From Clostridiales bacterium (GTDB taxonomy: Bacteria > Bacillota > Clostridia > Oscillospirales > Oscillospiraceae), in contig DXYV01000034.1 in assembly GCA_019415645.1 (NCBI GenBank), positions 1 to 31,922 of the forward strand: DNA of 31,922 bases, written 5' to 3'. A program made the translations under genes and the position numbers. Positions 6,131 through 13,731 of this stretch are shown piece after piece (the stretch's first letter is position 1; each line of letters opens with the position of its first letter). The notes under the pieces are model-generated. The model was not told where the DNA came from. It was given only the letters and a program-made list of their open reading frames with translations, and searched no databases.

Positions 6131-8755
6131 TTATTTCCCCCGGATGACCTTGTACAGCTGAATGATCACCGTGGGCACGAAGGCCAGCAGGACGATCAGG
6201 CCGAATTGGGCCGCGGAGGGCATGGTCACCTGGAACAGGCCGTTCAGACCGGGGATGAGCAGCACGGCAGCCAGCAGAATCACACCGGCGAAGAAGGCCC
6301 CCACCGTGGCCCGGTTGGTGCCCAGGCCCAGCTTGAAGATAGAGGCGTCGGCCCGGCAGTTGAAGCCGTGGAACAGGCGGGCCAGGGTCAGGGTGGCAAA
6401 GGCCATGGTCATGGCCAGCCCCTCGCCAGAGGCATTCAGGCCCACGAAGAAGGCGGCCATGGTGGAGATGGCGATGAGCACGCCGTAACCCAAAATCCGC
6501 ACCAGGAAGGGCCGGTTGAGGATGGGCTCCTTGGGGTCCCGGGGCTTCTGGTCCAGCAGGCCGTCCCCCGCCGGCTCCACGCCAATGGCGATGGCGGGCA
6601 GGGAGTCGGTCAGCAGGTTGATGAACAGCAGGTGGACCGCTGCGAAGGGCATGGGCAGGTTGGCCAGAGAGGTCAGCAGCACGCAGAGAATGCCCGCCAT
6701 GTTGCCCGACAGCAGGAAGGCGATGGCGTTTTTGATGTTGGTGTACACGCCGCGGCCGTTGACGACCGCCTTGACGATGGTGGCAAAATTGTCGTCGGCC
6801 AAAATCATGGAGGCGGCGTCCTTGGACACCTCGGTGCCCGTGATGCCCATGGCCACGCCGATGTCAGCGGCCTTGAGGGCGGGGGCGTCGTTGACGCCGT
6901 CGCCGGTCATGGAGACCACCTTGCCCTTGCGCTGCCAGGCGGAGACGATTCGAATCTTATTTTCCGGCGACACCCGGGCGTAGACCGAGATGCGCTCCAG
7001 CCGCTCGTCCAGGTCGGCGTCGGTCATGGCGTCCAGCTCCACGCCGGACACCGCCTCGTCCCCGTCCTGGAAAATACCCAGCTGGCGGGCAATGGCGGCG
7101 GCAGTCACCTTGTGGTCGCCGGTAATCATGATGGTGCGGATGCCCGCCCGCTTGGCGTCGGCCACGGCCTGAATGGCCTCGGGCCGGGGCGGGTCGATCA
7201 TGGAGATCAGGCCGATAAAGGTAAAGTCCCGCTCGTCCTCCAGGGTCAGGGGCCGGATGCTGTCCAGCTCCCGATAGGCGAAGGAGAGCACCCGCAGGCC
7301 CTGAGTGGACAGCTCCATGTTCACCCGGGAGATCTCCTCCCGGCGCTCAGGGGTCATCTCCACCGGGCCCTCCCGGGTCAGCAGCCAGCGGGAGCGGTCC
7401 AGCAGCACGTCGATGGCGCCCTTGGTGTACAGGGTGGGCACACCGTCAATGTTGTGCAGGGTGGACATAAGCTTGCGGTCGGAGTCAAAGGCCAGCTCGC
7501 CCAGACGGGGATGCTGGGCCCGGTACTCCACCTCGTTGATTCCGATGCGGTCGCCCAGCATGACCAGGGCCACCTCGGTGGGATCGCCGATGTCCTTGCC
7601 ATTCTCCTTGTCTGTGGTGGCGTCGCTGGCCAGCAGCGCCGCCTTGAGCAGCAGCCGCTGCACGTTGTTGACCAGATCCAGGTCATAGCCCTCCAGCAGA
7701 GAGCCGTCGGCATAGATTTTCTGCGGGGTCATCTTATTCTGGGTCAGGGTGCCCGTCTTATCCGAGCAGATGACCGACACGGCGCCCAGGGTCTCCACCG
7801 CCTTCAGGTCCTTCATGATGGCGTTCTGGCGGGCCATCTTCTGGGTTCCCATGGCCTGGACGATGGTGACGATGGAGCTCAGCGCCTCCGGGATGGCGGC
7901 CACGGCCAGCGCCACGGCGAACATCAGGGCGTTGAGCACGCCGTTCTGGGTGATGGGCCAGCCCTGGTGATACAGGTTCAGGGCGAACACGGCCGCACAG
8001 ATGACCATGATCAGGATGGCCAGCTTCTTGGAGAAGTTGTCCAGGCTGATCTGGAGCGGGGTCTTGCGCTGCTGGGTCTGGTTCATCAGGGCGGCTACCT
8101 TGCCCAGCTCCGTGTCCATGCCGGTGCCGGTCACCACGATGATCGCCCGGCCGTAGGTCACCAGAGAGCCGGAGAACACCAGGTTCTTCCGGTCGCCCAG
8201 GGCCACATCGCCGCCCTCCAGGGTCTCGGTGGTCTTTTCCACCGCCTCACTTTCGCCGGTGAGGGAGCTCTCGTTGACCTTTAAGGAGTAATTCTCCAGA
8301 ATTCGGCCGTCGGCCACCACCATATCGCCGGCCTCCAGCTCCACGATGTCGCCGGGGACCACCTGGGTGGAGGGAACGACCGTGCGTACGCCGTCCCGCA
8401 GCACCTTGGCCGACGGGGCCGACATGGCTTTCAGGCTCTCCAGGGATTTTTCCGCCTTGAAGTGCTGCACCGTGCCCAAAATGGCGTTGAGAATCAGCAC
8501 GGCAAAGATGACGATGGTGCTCTCCACCTCGCCGGTGGCCATGGAGATCAGGGCGGCGACGATCAGGATCATGACCATCAGGTCCTTGAATTGCTCCAAA
8601 AAGACCTGGGCCACCGACTTATGCTTGCCCTCGGCCAGGGCGTTGGGACCGTGTTCCTCCAGGCGGCGGGCGGCCTCCTGCCCGCTCAGGCCCTCCCGAT
8701 GGGTCCGCAGCTGCTCCAGGCACTCCTCCGGAGCCAGATTATGCCAGCGTGTCAT
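6131..8755 (-). CDS. P-type calcium-translocating ATPase (LMCA1/SERCA-like, P2A)
   Basis: This 874-residue pump has the full P-type layout: N-terminal cation ATPase domain, actuator motif TGES (about 166-169), membrane helix 4 motif AAIPEAL (about 287-292), phosphorylation motif SDKTGTLT with the aspartate near 332, the TGDGVNDAP hinge, and a C-terminal membrane block with NLLTDSLPAIAIG. Ten membrane segments are expected. IPEAL followed by SSIVTIV is typical of the bacterial Ca2+ pump LMCA1 and relatives, so it probably exports Ca2+ across the cytoplasmic membrane. A different divalent or monovalent cation cannot be excluded. It is a single-gene unit with its own consensus promoter (8828-8856) and terminator (6076-6111). 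It lies divergent from nadE. Confidence 0.93.
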   Translation of the reverse strand: MTRWHNLAPEECLEQLRTHREGLSGQEAARRLEEHGPNALAEGKHKSVAQVFLEQFKDLMVMILIVAALISMATGEVESTIVIFAVLILNAILGTVQHFKAEKSLESLKAMSAPSAKVLRDGVRTVVPSTQVVPGDIVELEAGDMVVADGRILENYSLKVNESSLTGESEAVEKTTETLEGGDVALGDRKNLVFSGSLVTYGRAIIVVTGTGMDTELGKVAALMNQTQQRKTPLQISLDNFSKKLAILIMVICAAVFALNLYHQGWPITQNGVLNALMFAVALAVAAIPEALSSIVTIVQAMGTQKMARQNAIMKDLKAVETLGAVSVICSDKTGTLTQNKMTPQKIYADGSLLEGYDLDLVNNVQRLLLKAALLASDATTDKENGKDIGDPTEVALVMLGDRIGINEVEYRAQHPRLGELAFDSDRKLMSTLHNIDGVPTLYTKGAIDVLLDRSRWLLTREGPVEMTPERREEISRVNMELSTQGLRVLSFAYRELDSIRPLTLEDERDFTFIGLISMIDPPRPEAIQAVADAKRAGIRTIMITGDHKVTAAAIARQLGIFQDGDEAVSGVELDAMTDADLDERLERISVYARVSPENKIRIVSAWQRKGKVVSMTGDGVNDAPALKAADIGVAMGITGTEVSKDAASMILADDNFATIVKAVVNGRGVYTNIKNAIAFLLSGNMAGILCVLLTSLANLPMPFAAVHLLFINLLTDSLPAIAIGVEPAGDGLLDQKPRDPKEPILNRPFLVRILGYGVLIAISTMAAFFVGLNASGEGLAMTMAFATLTLARLFHGFNCRADASIFKLGLGTNRATVGAFFAGVILLAAVLLIPGLNGLFQVTMPSAAQFGLIVLLAFVPTVIIQLYKVIRGK

Positions 8756-8799
8756 AAACGGATCTTCACTTTCTGTTTGAATTTTGAAGTCACGGAATG

Positions 8800-8830
8800 G
8801 GTGAATTTTACTTCCCCCACGAGGTGAATT
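8800..8830. repeat. Two direct GGTGAATT repeats in the Ca2+-ATPase leader
   Basis: The 8-mer GGTGAATT occurs at 8800-8807 and 8823-8830 (23-bp period). The second copy overlaps the minus-strand -10 box and the first lies in the transcribed leader. The spacing, about two helical turns, would suit a dimeric regulator controlling the pump; this is speculative. Confidence 0.35.
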
Positions 8831-8856
8831 ATACTATCCTCTCTCTGCCTTGTCAA
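8828..8856 (-). promoter_or_regulatory. Consensus housekeeping-sigma promoter of the Ca2+-ATPase gene
   Basis: On the minus strand TTGACA (8851-8856) is followed after exactly 17 bp by TATAAT (8828-8833). Both boxes are perfect consensus, giving a leader of about 65-70 nt before ATG 8755. Confidence 0.92.
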
Positions 8857-8899
8857 GCACAGTTTCCCCAAATCCCAGGCCGGATAGACCCGCTTCATA

Positions 8900-8928
8900 T
8901 TGCAAAACAGCCTGAATTGGAGTATGAT
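8900..8928 (+). promoter_or_regulatory. Promoter of nadE
   Basis: TTGCAA (8900-8905), a 17-bp spacer, then TATGAT (8923-8928), followed about 37 nt later by the nadE start. It is divergent from the Ca2+-ATPase promoter. Confidence 0.8.
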
Positions 8929-8965
8929 AAAGGGTACTGGGAAAAAACCGAGGAGGGATTTCGCA

Positions 8966-10897
8966 ATGCGGGACGGTTTTATCAAGGTGGCCGCCGGTAC
9001 GCCCAAAATCCGGGTGGCCGACTGCCGGCACAATGCCGAGGCTATCTTCACACTCATGCGGGAGGCCGCGGAGCAGGGGGTGCGGGTGCTCTGTCTGCCC
9101 GAGCTGTGCCTCACCGGCTACACCTGCGGGGACCTGTTTTTGCAGGACACCCTGCTGAAGGGCGCGGAGGAAGGGCTGGCCACCATTCTGGCGGCTACCC
9201 GCAATCTGGACATGGTCACCGCCCTGGGGCTGCCGGTCCAATTTCAAAACAAATTGTATAACTGCGCCGCCGTGATTCAGAGCGGCAAGATTCTGGGTCT
9301 GGTACCCAAGACGCATCTGCCCAACTACGGAGAATTTTACGAGCAGCGGTGGTTCTCCTCCGGCCCGGCCGATCCCAAGCAGGTCTCCATCTGCGGTCAG
9401 ACCGTGCCCTTGGGCGCCCGCCAGCTTTTCTTCTGCACGGACCTGCCCGCCCTGACGATCGGGGTCGAACTGTGTGAGGATTTGTGGGCGGTGGAACCAC
9501 CCTCCGTCCGGTTGGCATCTCTGGGGGCCACCCTCATCCTCAACCTGTCCGCCTCTGACGAGGTAGTAGGCAAGGCGGCCTACCGCCGGGCCCTGGTCAC
9601 CGGCCAGTCGGGCCGATTGGTGTGCGGCTATGTCTACGCCGACGCCGGGGAGGGGGAGTCCTCCACCGACCTGGTGTTCGCCGGCCACAATATGATCGCC
9701 GAAAACGGGGCCCTTCTGGCCGAGCGGCGCTTTGCCGCCGGACTGACGGTAAGTGAGATCGATGTGGACCGGCTGGTGTATGAGCGGCGGCGGATGAACA
9801 CCTATCCCAGCCAGGAGCGCCGGGAGGAGGCCCTGCGCACCGGACTGTGGTGTACCGGCTTCTCCCTGGCCCCCGCCGACACTCATCTCACCCGCCCGGT
9901 CTCGCCCACCCCCTTCGTGCCCGAGGACGCGGGGGACCGGGCCGCCCGCTGCGACGAGATTTTGCGCATCGCCGCCCTGGGGCTCAAGCAGCGCCTGGAG
10001 CATACTGGCGCCAAAACCGCCGTCATCGGCCTGTCCGGCGGGCTGGATTCCACCCTGGCCATCCTCATCACCGCCGTGGCCATGAAGCTGCTGGACCGGC
10101 CGGTGTCCGACATTCTGGCCGTGACCATGCCCTGCTTCGGTACCACCGACCGCACCCGGGACAACGCCGTGGAGCTGGCCCGCCAGCTGGGGGCCACCCT
10201 CAAGCGCATCGACGTGGGCGAGGCGGTGAAAGTCCACTTCCGGGACATCGGGCAGTCCATGGACAACCACGACGTGACCTTTGAAAACGGGCAGGCCCGG
10301 GAGCGCACCCAGGTGCTCATGGACCTGGCCAATCAGACCGGCGGCCTGGTCATCGGCACCGGCGATCTGAGCGAGCTGGCCCTGGGCTGGGCCACCTACA
10401 ACGGCGACCACATGAGCATGTACGGCGTCAACGCCTCCATCCCCAAGACCCTGGTGCGCCACCTGGTGGCCTTTGTGTGCGGGGACAAGAAGGAGGAGGA
10501 GCCCCGGCTGTCGGCGGTGCTGGCCGACATTCTGGACACCCCGGTGTCCCCGGAGCTGCTGCCCGCCGTGGGCGGGACCATCGCCCAAAAGACCGAAGAC
10601 CTGGTGGGCCCATACGAGCTGCACGACTTCTTCCTCTATTATGCCATTCGCTGGGGCTTCTCCCCCCGGAAGGTGCTCCGGCTGGCGGAGCACGCCTTTG
10701 GCCGCCGCTACGACCGGGCCACGCTGCTCAAATGGCTGAACAACTTCTACCGCCGCTTCTTCTCCCAGCAGTTCAAGCGCTCCTGCCTGCCTGACGGACC
10801 CAAGGTGGGCTCGGTCACCCTCTCTCCCCGCGGCGACTGGCGCATGCCCAGCGACGCCTCCGCCGCGCTGTGGCTGGAGGAACTGGAGCATCTGTGA
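8966..10897 (+). CDS. nadE: Glutamine-dependent NAD+ synthetase
   Basis: This 643-residue two-domain enzyme performs the last step of NAD+ synthesis: ATP-dependent amidation of nicotinic acid adenine dinucleotide using ammonia from glutamine. The N-terminal nitrilase-type glutaminase carries the Glu-Lys-Cys triad (LPELCLTG Glu46, VPKTHLPN Lys115, GVELCEDLW Cys170). The C-terminal synthetase carries the PP-loop LSGGLDS (about 355-361) and the GTGDLSELALGW segment. Start ATG 8966 is preceded by GGAGGG; upstream in-frame codons overlap the promoter and do not look coding. The last 19 codons are duplicated downstream at 11036-11103, and a 12-bp inverted repeat pairs coding positions 10832-10843 with the 3' flank. 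Confidence 0.97.
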   Translation: MRDGFIKVAAGTPKIRVADCRHNAEAIFTLMREAAEQGVRVLCLPELCLTGYTCGDLFLQDTLLKGAEEGLATILAATRNLDMVTALGLPVQFQNKLYNCAAVIQSGKILGLVPKTHLPNYGEFYEQRWFSSGPADPKQVSICGQTVPLGARQLFFCTDLPALTIGVELCEDLWAVEPPSVRLASLGATLILNLSASDEVVGKAAYRRALVTGQSGRLVCGYVYADAGEGESSTDLVFAGHNMIAENGALLAERRFAAGLTVSEIDVDRLVYERRRMNTYPSQERREEALRTGLWCTGFSLAPADTHLTRPVSPTPFVPEDAGDRAARCDEILRIAALGLKQRLEHTGAKTAVIGLSGGLDSTLAILITAVAMKLLDRPVSDILAVTMPCFGTTDRTRDNAVELARQLGATLKRIDVGEAVKVHFRDIGQSMDNHDVTFENGQARERTQVLMDLANQTGGLVIGTGDLSELALGWATYNGDHMSMYGVNASIPKTLVRHLVAFVCGDKKEEEPRLSAVLADILDTPVSPELLPAVGGTIAQKTEDLVGPYELHDFFLYYAIRWGFSPRKVLRLAEHAFGRRYDRATLLKWLNNFYRRFFSQQFKRSCLPDGPKVGSVTLSPRGDWRMPSDASAALWLEELEHL

Positions 10898-10926
10898 TCC
10901 CCTGCGAACTGCCCGCGCCAGTCGCC
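10832..10926. repeat. Inverted repeat bracketing the nadE stop codon
   Basis: GGCGACTGGCGC (10832-10843, inside nadE) is perfectly complementary to GCGCCAGTCGCC (10915-10926, after the stop). The 71-nt loop holds the last 18 codons and the stop. The same arrangement exists at pgk. Confidence 0.8.
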
Positions 10927-11103
10927 CTATGGGGGCCCCGCAGGATCGCACGATCCTGTGGGGAGAGGAGGCACAGCGCAGCGAGCAAGGTTTCGCCATC
11001 GGCGGAAACGAGGGATGCGCAGCTTGGGCCGACGAGGCGCATGCCCAGCGATGCCTCCGCCGCGCTGTGGCTGGAGGAACTGGAGCATCTGTGATCCCCT
11101 GCG
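10839..11103. repeat. Direct repeats of the nadE 3' end flanking a structured element
   Basis: Copy 1 (10839-10906) comprises the final 19 nadE codons, stop and 9 following bases. Copy 2 (11036-11103) matches it at 67 of 68 positions, 197 bp downstream. The one difference, C10855 versus T11052, is a synonymous GAC/GAT change. Weaker similarity continues beyond both copies into a ctatgggg...ccccgc string (near 10930 and 11115), so the repeated unit reaches the 5' edge of the structured element. The second copy lacks a start and is not an independent gene. Confidence 0.9.
10936..11035 (+). repeat. Structured two-hairpin element, copy 1 (after nadE)
   Basis: Hairpin 1 (10936-10963) is CCCC-G-CAGGATC-GCAC-GATCCTG-T-GGGG, a continuous stem with a G/T wobble inside a 4-bp C:G clamp. 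A purine-rich linker follows. Hairpin 2 (10990-11009) pairs GTTTCGCC with GGCGGAAAC, leaving one bulged G. The tail runs through GCAGCTTGG to CGACGA. The same order of parts occurs at 17721-17834 and, on the minus strand, at 31716-31811, with different stem sequences. It lies between nadE and greA with the direct repeat of the nadE end on either side. Confidence 0.7.
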
Positions 11104-11162
11104 GGCCGCCGCTCTATGGGGCCCCGCCTGTCATTTTCCACGCAAAGGAGTTTCCTTTCATC

Positions 11163-11666
11163 ATGCACAACGAATTGACCCGTCAGGACCTCAAGCTGAT
11201 GCAGGAGGAGCTGGACTACCGTCGCATCACCCTGCGGCCCCAGCTGCTGGAGGAGGTCAAGACCGCCAAGGGCTTTGGCGATCTGAGCGAAAATTTCGAG
11301 TATAAAGCCGCCAAGCGGGAGCGCGGCCGCAACGAGAGCCGCATCCGCTTTCTGGAAAATATGATCAAAACCGCGGTGGTCATCGAGGACCGCTCCTCAG
11401 CGGACACGGTGGGTCTCTACGACAAGGTGACCATCCATCTGGAGGACGACGATGAGGACGAGACCTATCAGATCGTCACCACCGTGCGGCAGGACGCCCT
11501 GCGCGGCCGCATCAGCAAGGAGTCCCCGGTGGGCCGGGCTCTGCTGGGCAAGCGTGTGGGCGAGCGCTTCCACATCCAGGTCAACGACCAGTATGGCTAT
11601 GATGCGGTGGTCAAGGCCATCGAAAAGGGCCAGGACGATGGCTCCGCGCCGCTGAACCGCTATTGA
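11163..11666 (+). CDS. greA: GreA/GreB family transcription elongation factor
   Basis: This 167-residue protein has the Gre layout: an N-terminal coiled coil (KLMQEELDYRR..., then GDLSENFEYKAAKRERGRNE, which includes the conserved acidic tip region D-x-SEN-x-EY) and a C-terminal FKBP-like domain (DTVGLYDKVTIHLEDDDEDE through SPVGRALLGKRVGERF). Gre factors rescue backtracked RNA polymerase by stimulating transcript cleavage. It is slightly longer than typical GreA (about 158) and the first helix motif is divergent, so it may be a GreA paralogue. Start ATG 11163 has AAAGGAG about 12 nt upstream. No separate promoter is clear, so readthrough from nadE across the structured spacer is likely. Confidence 0.88.
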   Translation: MHNELTRQDLKLMQEELDYRRITLRPQLLEEVKTAKGFGDLSENFEYKAAKRERGRNESRIRFLENMIKTAVVIEDRSSADTVGLYDKVTIHLEDDDEDETYQIVTTVRQDALRGRISKESPVGRALLGKRVGERFHIQVNDQYGYDAVVKAIEKGQDDGSAPLNRY

Positions 11667-11681
11667 CGCAGATTTGACCGC

Positions 11682-11726
11682 ACCGGCGGCCGGGAAGAAT
11701 CTCTTCCCGGCCGCCGGTTTCGTTTT
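11682..11726 (+). terminator. Terminator downstream of greA
   Basis: ACCGGCGGCCGGGAAGA (11682-11698) pairs perfectly with 11702-11718 over 17 bp with a 3-nt loop, followed by TTCGTTTT. Confidence 0.93.
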
Positions 11727-11729
11727 CCC

Positions 11730-11757
11730 TTGACAAAGTTCTGTTTTCTTATATAAT
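11730..11757 (+). promoter_or_regulatory. Promoter of the marR-MATE operon
   Basis: TTGACA (11730-11735), a 16-bp spacer and TATAAT (11752-11757), both consensus boxes, lie just after the greA terminator. Confidence 0.88.
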
Positions 11758-11761
11758 TGTC

Positions 11762-11789
11762 TTGCTAATTATTGCATTGCTAACTATTG
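11762..11789. promoter_or_regulatory. Tandem repeat, candidate MarR operator
   Basis: TTGCTAATTATTG (11762-11774) and TTGCTAACTATTG (11777-11789) are direct repeats, 12 of 13 identical with a 15-bp period. They lie immediately after the -10 box and before the marR ribosome site. The position suits autorepression by the encoded MarR protein; the binding itself is inferred. Confidence 0.6.
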
Positions 11790-11817
11790 TTTTGTCTATC
11801 CTGCAAGGAGAATTTTT

Positions 11818-12258
11818 ATGGAACTGCCCTTTCCCGTCGCCCTGATGCGGGCCCACCAGGCCCAGGCCAATGCCATCCGCCCCCGGCTGGCGGAGATCGG
11901 CCTCTCGCCGGGCCAGCCCAAAATTCTCGATCTGCTGACGGCATGCAACGGCTGTATGCAGCGGGAGCTGGCCGAGCGGTGTGCGTTGGAACCGGCCACC
12001 ATTTCCCGCCTGCTGGACAAGATGGAGGGGGAGGGGCTCATTACCCGCGCGCCGTCCGCCGGGGACAAGCGGGCGGTCCACGTCTTTCTCACCGATTTGG
12101 GCCGGGACCGCCGGGAGGCCTTCCAGGCGGTCCGCCGGGAGGTGGAGGCCAGGGAACTGGCCGGCTTCTCTCCGGAGGAGCGGGCGCGGTTTTATGCCTT
12201 TCTGCTCCGGCTGCAGACCAATCTAACCGATTATCAAAAGGAGGATGTCCCCACATGA
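11818..12258 (+). CDS. MarR family transcriptional regulator
   Basis: This 146-residue protein has a winged helix-turn-helix: LSPGQPKILDLLTACNGCMQ, RELAERCALEPATISRLLDK (recognition helix), then the wing GLITRAPSAGDKRAVHVFLT with the typical D-x-R wing residues. The C-terminal helices serve dimerisation. MarR proteins usually repress a neighbouring efflux gene until a ligand binds. Here the downstream MATE gene overlaps the stop by 4 nt (ATGA), a standard marR-efflux operon. AAGGAG lies 7 nt upstream of ATG 11818. Two cysteines in the CNGC segment might sense oxidation, but this is speculative. Confidence 0.93.
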   Translation: MELPFPVALMRAHQAQANAIRPRLAEIGLSPGQPKILDLLTACNGCMQRELAERCALEPATISRLLDKMEGEGLITRAPSAGDKRAVHVFLTDLGRDRREAFQAVRREVEARELAGFSPEERARFYAFLLRLQTNLTDYQKEDVPT

Positions 12259-13649
12259 GCGCGTCCGACAGCCAGATTCAATACCAGAAAATGACCGGCA
12301 CCCCAATTCCACGCCTGATTAGCTCTATGGCGGTGCCCACCATCATCAGCATGCTGATCACTGGAATCTACAACATGGCGGACACCTATTTCGTCTCCTG
12401 TCTGAACTCCGACAGCGCCACGGCCGCCGTAGGTGTGGTGTTTTCGCTCATGGCCCTGATTCAGTCCGCCGGCTTCGCCCTGGGCATGGGCTCAGGCAGT
12501 CTGATCTCCCGTCTGTTGGGCCAGCAGCGCAAGTCCGAGGCCGAAGCGGTCATGTCCTCCGGATTTGCCGCCGCGCTGGTCATTGGTCTGCTCATTACTG
12601 TGGCCGGCTTGGCGTTCCTGGACCCGCTGATGATTCTGCTGGGTTCCACAGAGACCATCCTGCCCTATGCTCGGGACTATGCCCAGTATATTTTGTACGG
12701 CGCGCCCGTCATGATTTCCTCCTTTGTCCTCAACAAAGCATTGCTCTCCCAGGGACACGCCACTCTGTCCATGGTGGGAATCACCGTGGGCGGCGTACTC
12801 AACATGGTGTTGGATCCCCTGTTCATTTTCGTCTTTCACATGGGGATCGCCGGTGCGGCCATTGCTACACTCATCAGCCAGTGTGTCAGCTTTGTCATCC
12901 TGTTGATTCTGGCTCTGTCGCCCCGCAGCGCCCTTCGCCTGACCGCACGCACCATCTCCCGCCGGCCAGGGTTGTATGGCTCCATTTTAGGCACGGGGAT
13001 GCCCTCCTTTTTCCGGCAGGGCCTGTCCAGCGTGGCTACCATTGCCCTGGTCCATGCCGCCAGTCCCTACGGCGATCCTGCCGTGGCCGCCATGTCGGTG
13101 GTGGGCAAGGTGTTCATGCTCATCATGTCCGCCCTCATCGGCTTCGGCCAGGGCTATCAGCCGGTACTGGGCTACAACTACGGCGCCCGCCGCTATGACC
13201 GCGCCCACCGCGCCATGACCTTCTCCCTGGCGGTGGGCACCGTGTTCATGACCTTGCTGGCAGTAGTCGGACTGCTGGCCGCGCCCCTGGTCATCTCCCT
13301 GTTTGGGTCGGGGCAAATGCAGGAGATCGGCGTAGCCGCCATGCGCTTCCAGTGCCTGGCACTGCCCTTCCAGGCAGTAAATGTTTTGAGTAACATGACC
13401 TTCCAGACGGTGGGCCGTTCCGCCCTGGGCACCTTCCTGGCCTCCTGCCGGCAAGGCGTCTATTATCTGCCCCTGATCTTCCTCCTGCCCCACCTCTGGG
13501 GGCTGACCGGTCTGGAGCTCACCCAGGCAGTGAGTGATCTGCTCACCAGCCTGACCTGCGCGCCCTTCCTGTTCTCCTTTGCCCGCACCCTGCGCCGCCA
13601 GGAGGGGGAGCTGGCCGCCGCACCGGCGGATGGACAGCCCGAAGCCTGA
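12255..13649 (+). CDS. MATE family multidrug/toxin efflux transporter
   Basis: This 464-residue membrane protein should have twelve membrane segments in two repeats, as usual for MATE proteins (about 450). The N-terminal PIPRLISSMAVPTIISMLIT, TGIYNMADTYFVSCL and GMGSGSLISRLLG segments and the repeat-2 equivalents (GTGMPSFFRQGLSSVATIAL, GFGQGYQPVLGYNYGARRYD) are characteristic. These transporters exchange Na+ or H+ for cationic drugs or metabolites; the substrate cannot be predicted. Start ATG 12255 overlaps the marR stop and is preceded by AAGGAGG. Expression is likely controlled by the MarR protein from the promoter at 11730-11757. Confidence 0.95.
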   Translation: MSASDSQIQYQKMTGTPIPRLISSMAVPTIISMLITGIYNMADTYFVSCLNSDSATAAVGVVFSLMALIQSAGFALGMGSGSLISRLLGQQRKSEAEAVMSSGFAAALVIGLLITVAGLAFLDPLMILLGSTETILPYARDYAQYILYGAPVMISSFVLNKALLSQGHATLSMVGITVGGVLNMVLDPLFIFVFHMGIAGAAIATLISQCVSFVILLILALSPRSALRLTARTISRRPGLYGSILGTGMPSFFRQGLSSVATIALVHAASPYGDPAVAAMSVVGKVFMLIMSALIGFGQGYQPVLGYNYGARRYDRAHRAMTFSLAVGTVFMTLLAVVGLLAAPLVISLFGSGQMQEIGVAAMRFQCLALPFQAVNVLSNMTFQTVGRSALGTFLASCRQGVYYLPLIFLLPHLWGLTGLELTQAVSDLLTSLTCAPFLFSFARTLRRQEGELAAAPADGQPEA

Positions 13650-13674
13650 GCCTGGCGCCACACCGTTTGAATCG

Positions 13675-13715
13675 AACACGGCGGTCCCCGGAATGGTTCC
13701 GGGGACCGCCGTGTT
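13675..13715. terminator. Long hairpin between convergent MATE and proA genes
   Basis: AACACGGCGGTCCCCGGAA (13675-13693) pairs perfectly over 19 bp with 13697-13715 around a TGG loop. TTTCTTT follows on plus. It probably ends the MATE transcript and may serve proBA from the other side, although the minus-strand T-run is poor. Confidence 0.85.
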
Positions 13716-13731
13716 TCTTTGTGCGTTTTGT

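Noticed and set aside
6206..8284. A 692-codon open frame opposite the Ca2+-ATPase
   Set aside because: It is a shadow of the pump gene: Gly/His/Gln/Val-rich low-complexity translation, no ribosome site, no recognisable domain. High GC leaves antisense frames open.
10936..11035. Structured elements as group II introns, IscB-type omega RNA or plain terminators
   Set aside because: No domain V-like hairpin, no HNH or RuvC gene nearby, no T-run after the stems, and the flanking gene-end duplication does not fit these. A distant relation cannot be excluded without a search.
11039..11094. The second copy of the nadE end read as a short gene
   Set aside because: It has no ribosome site and merely repeats the nadE C-terminus; it is better described as a direct repeat.
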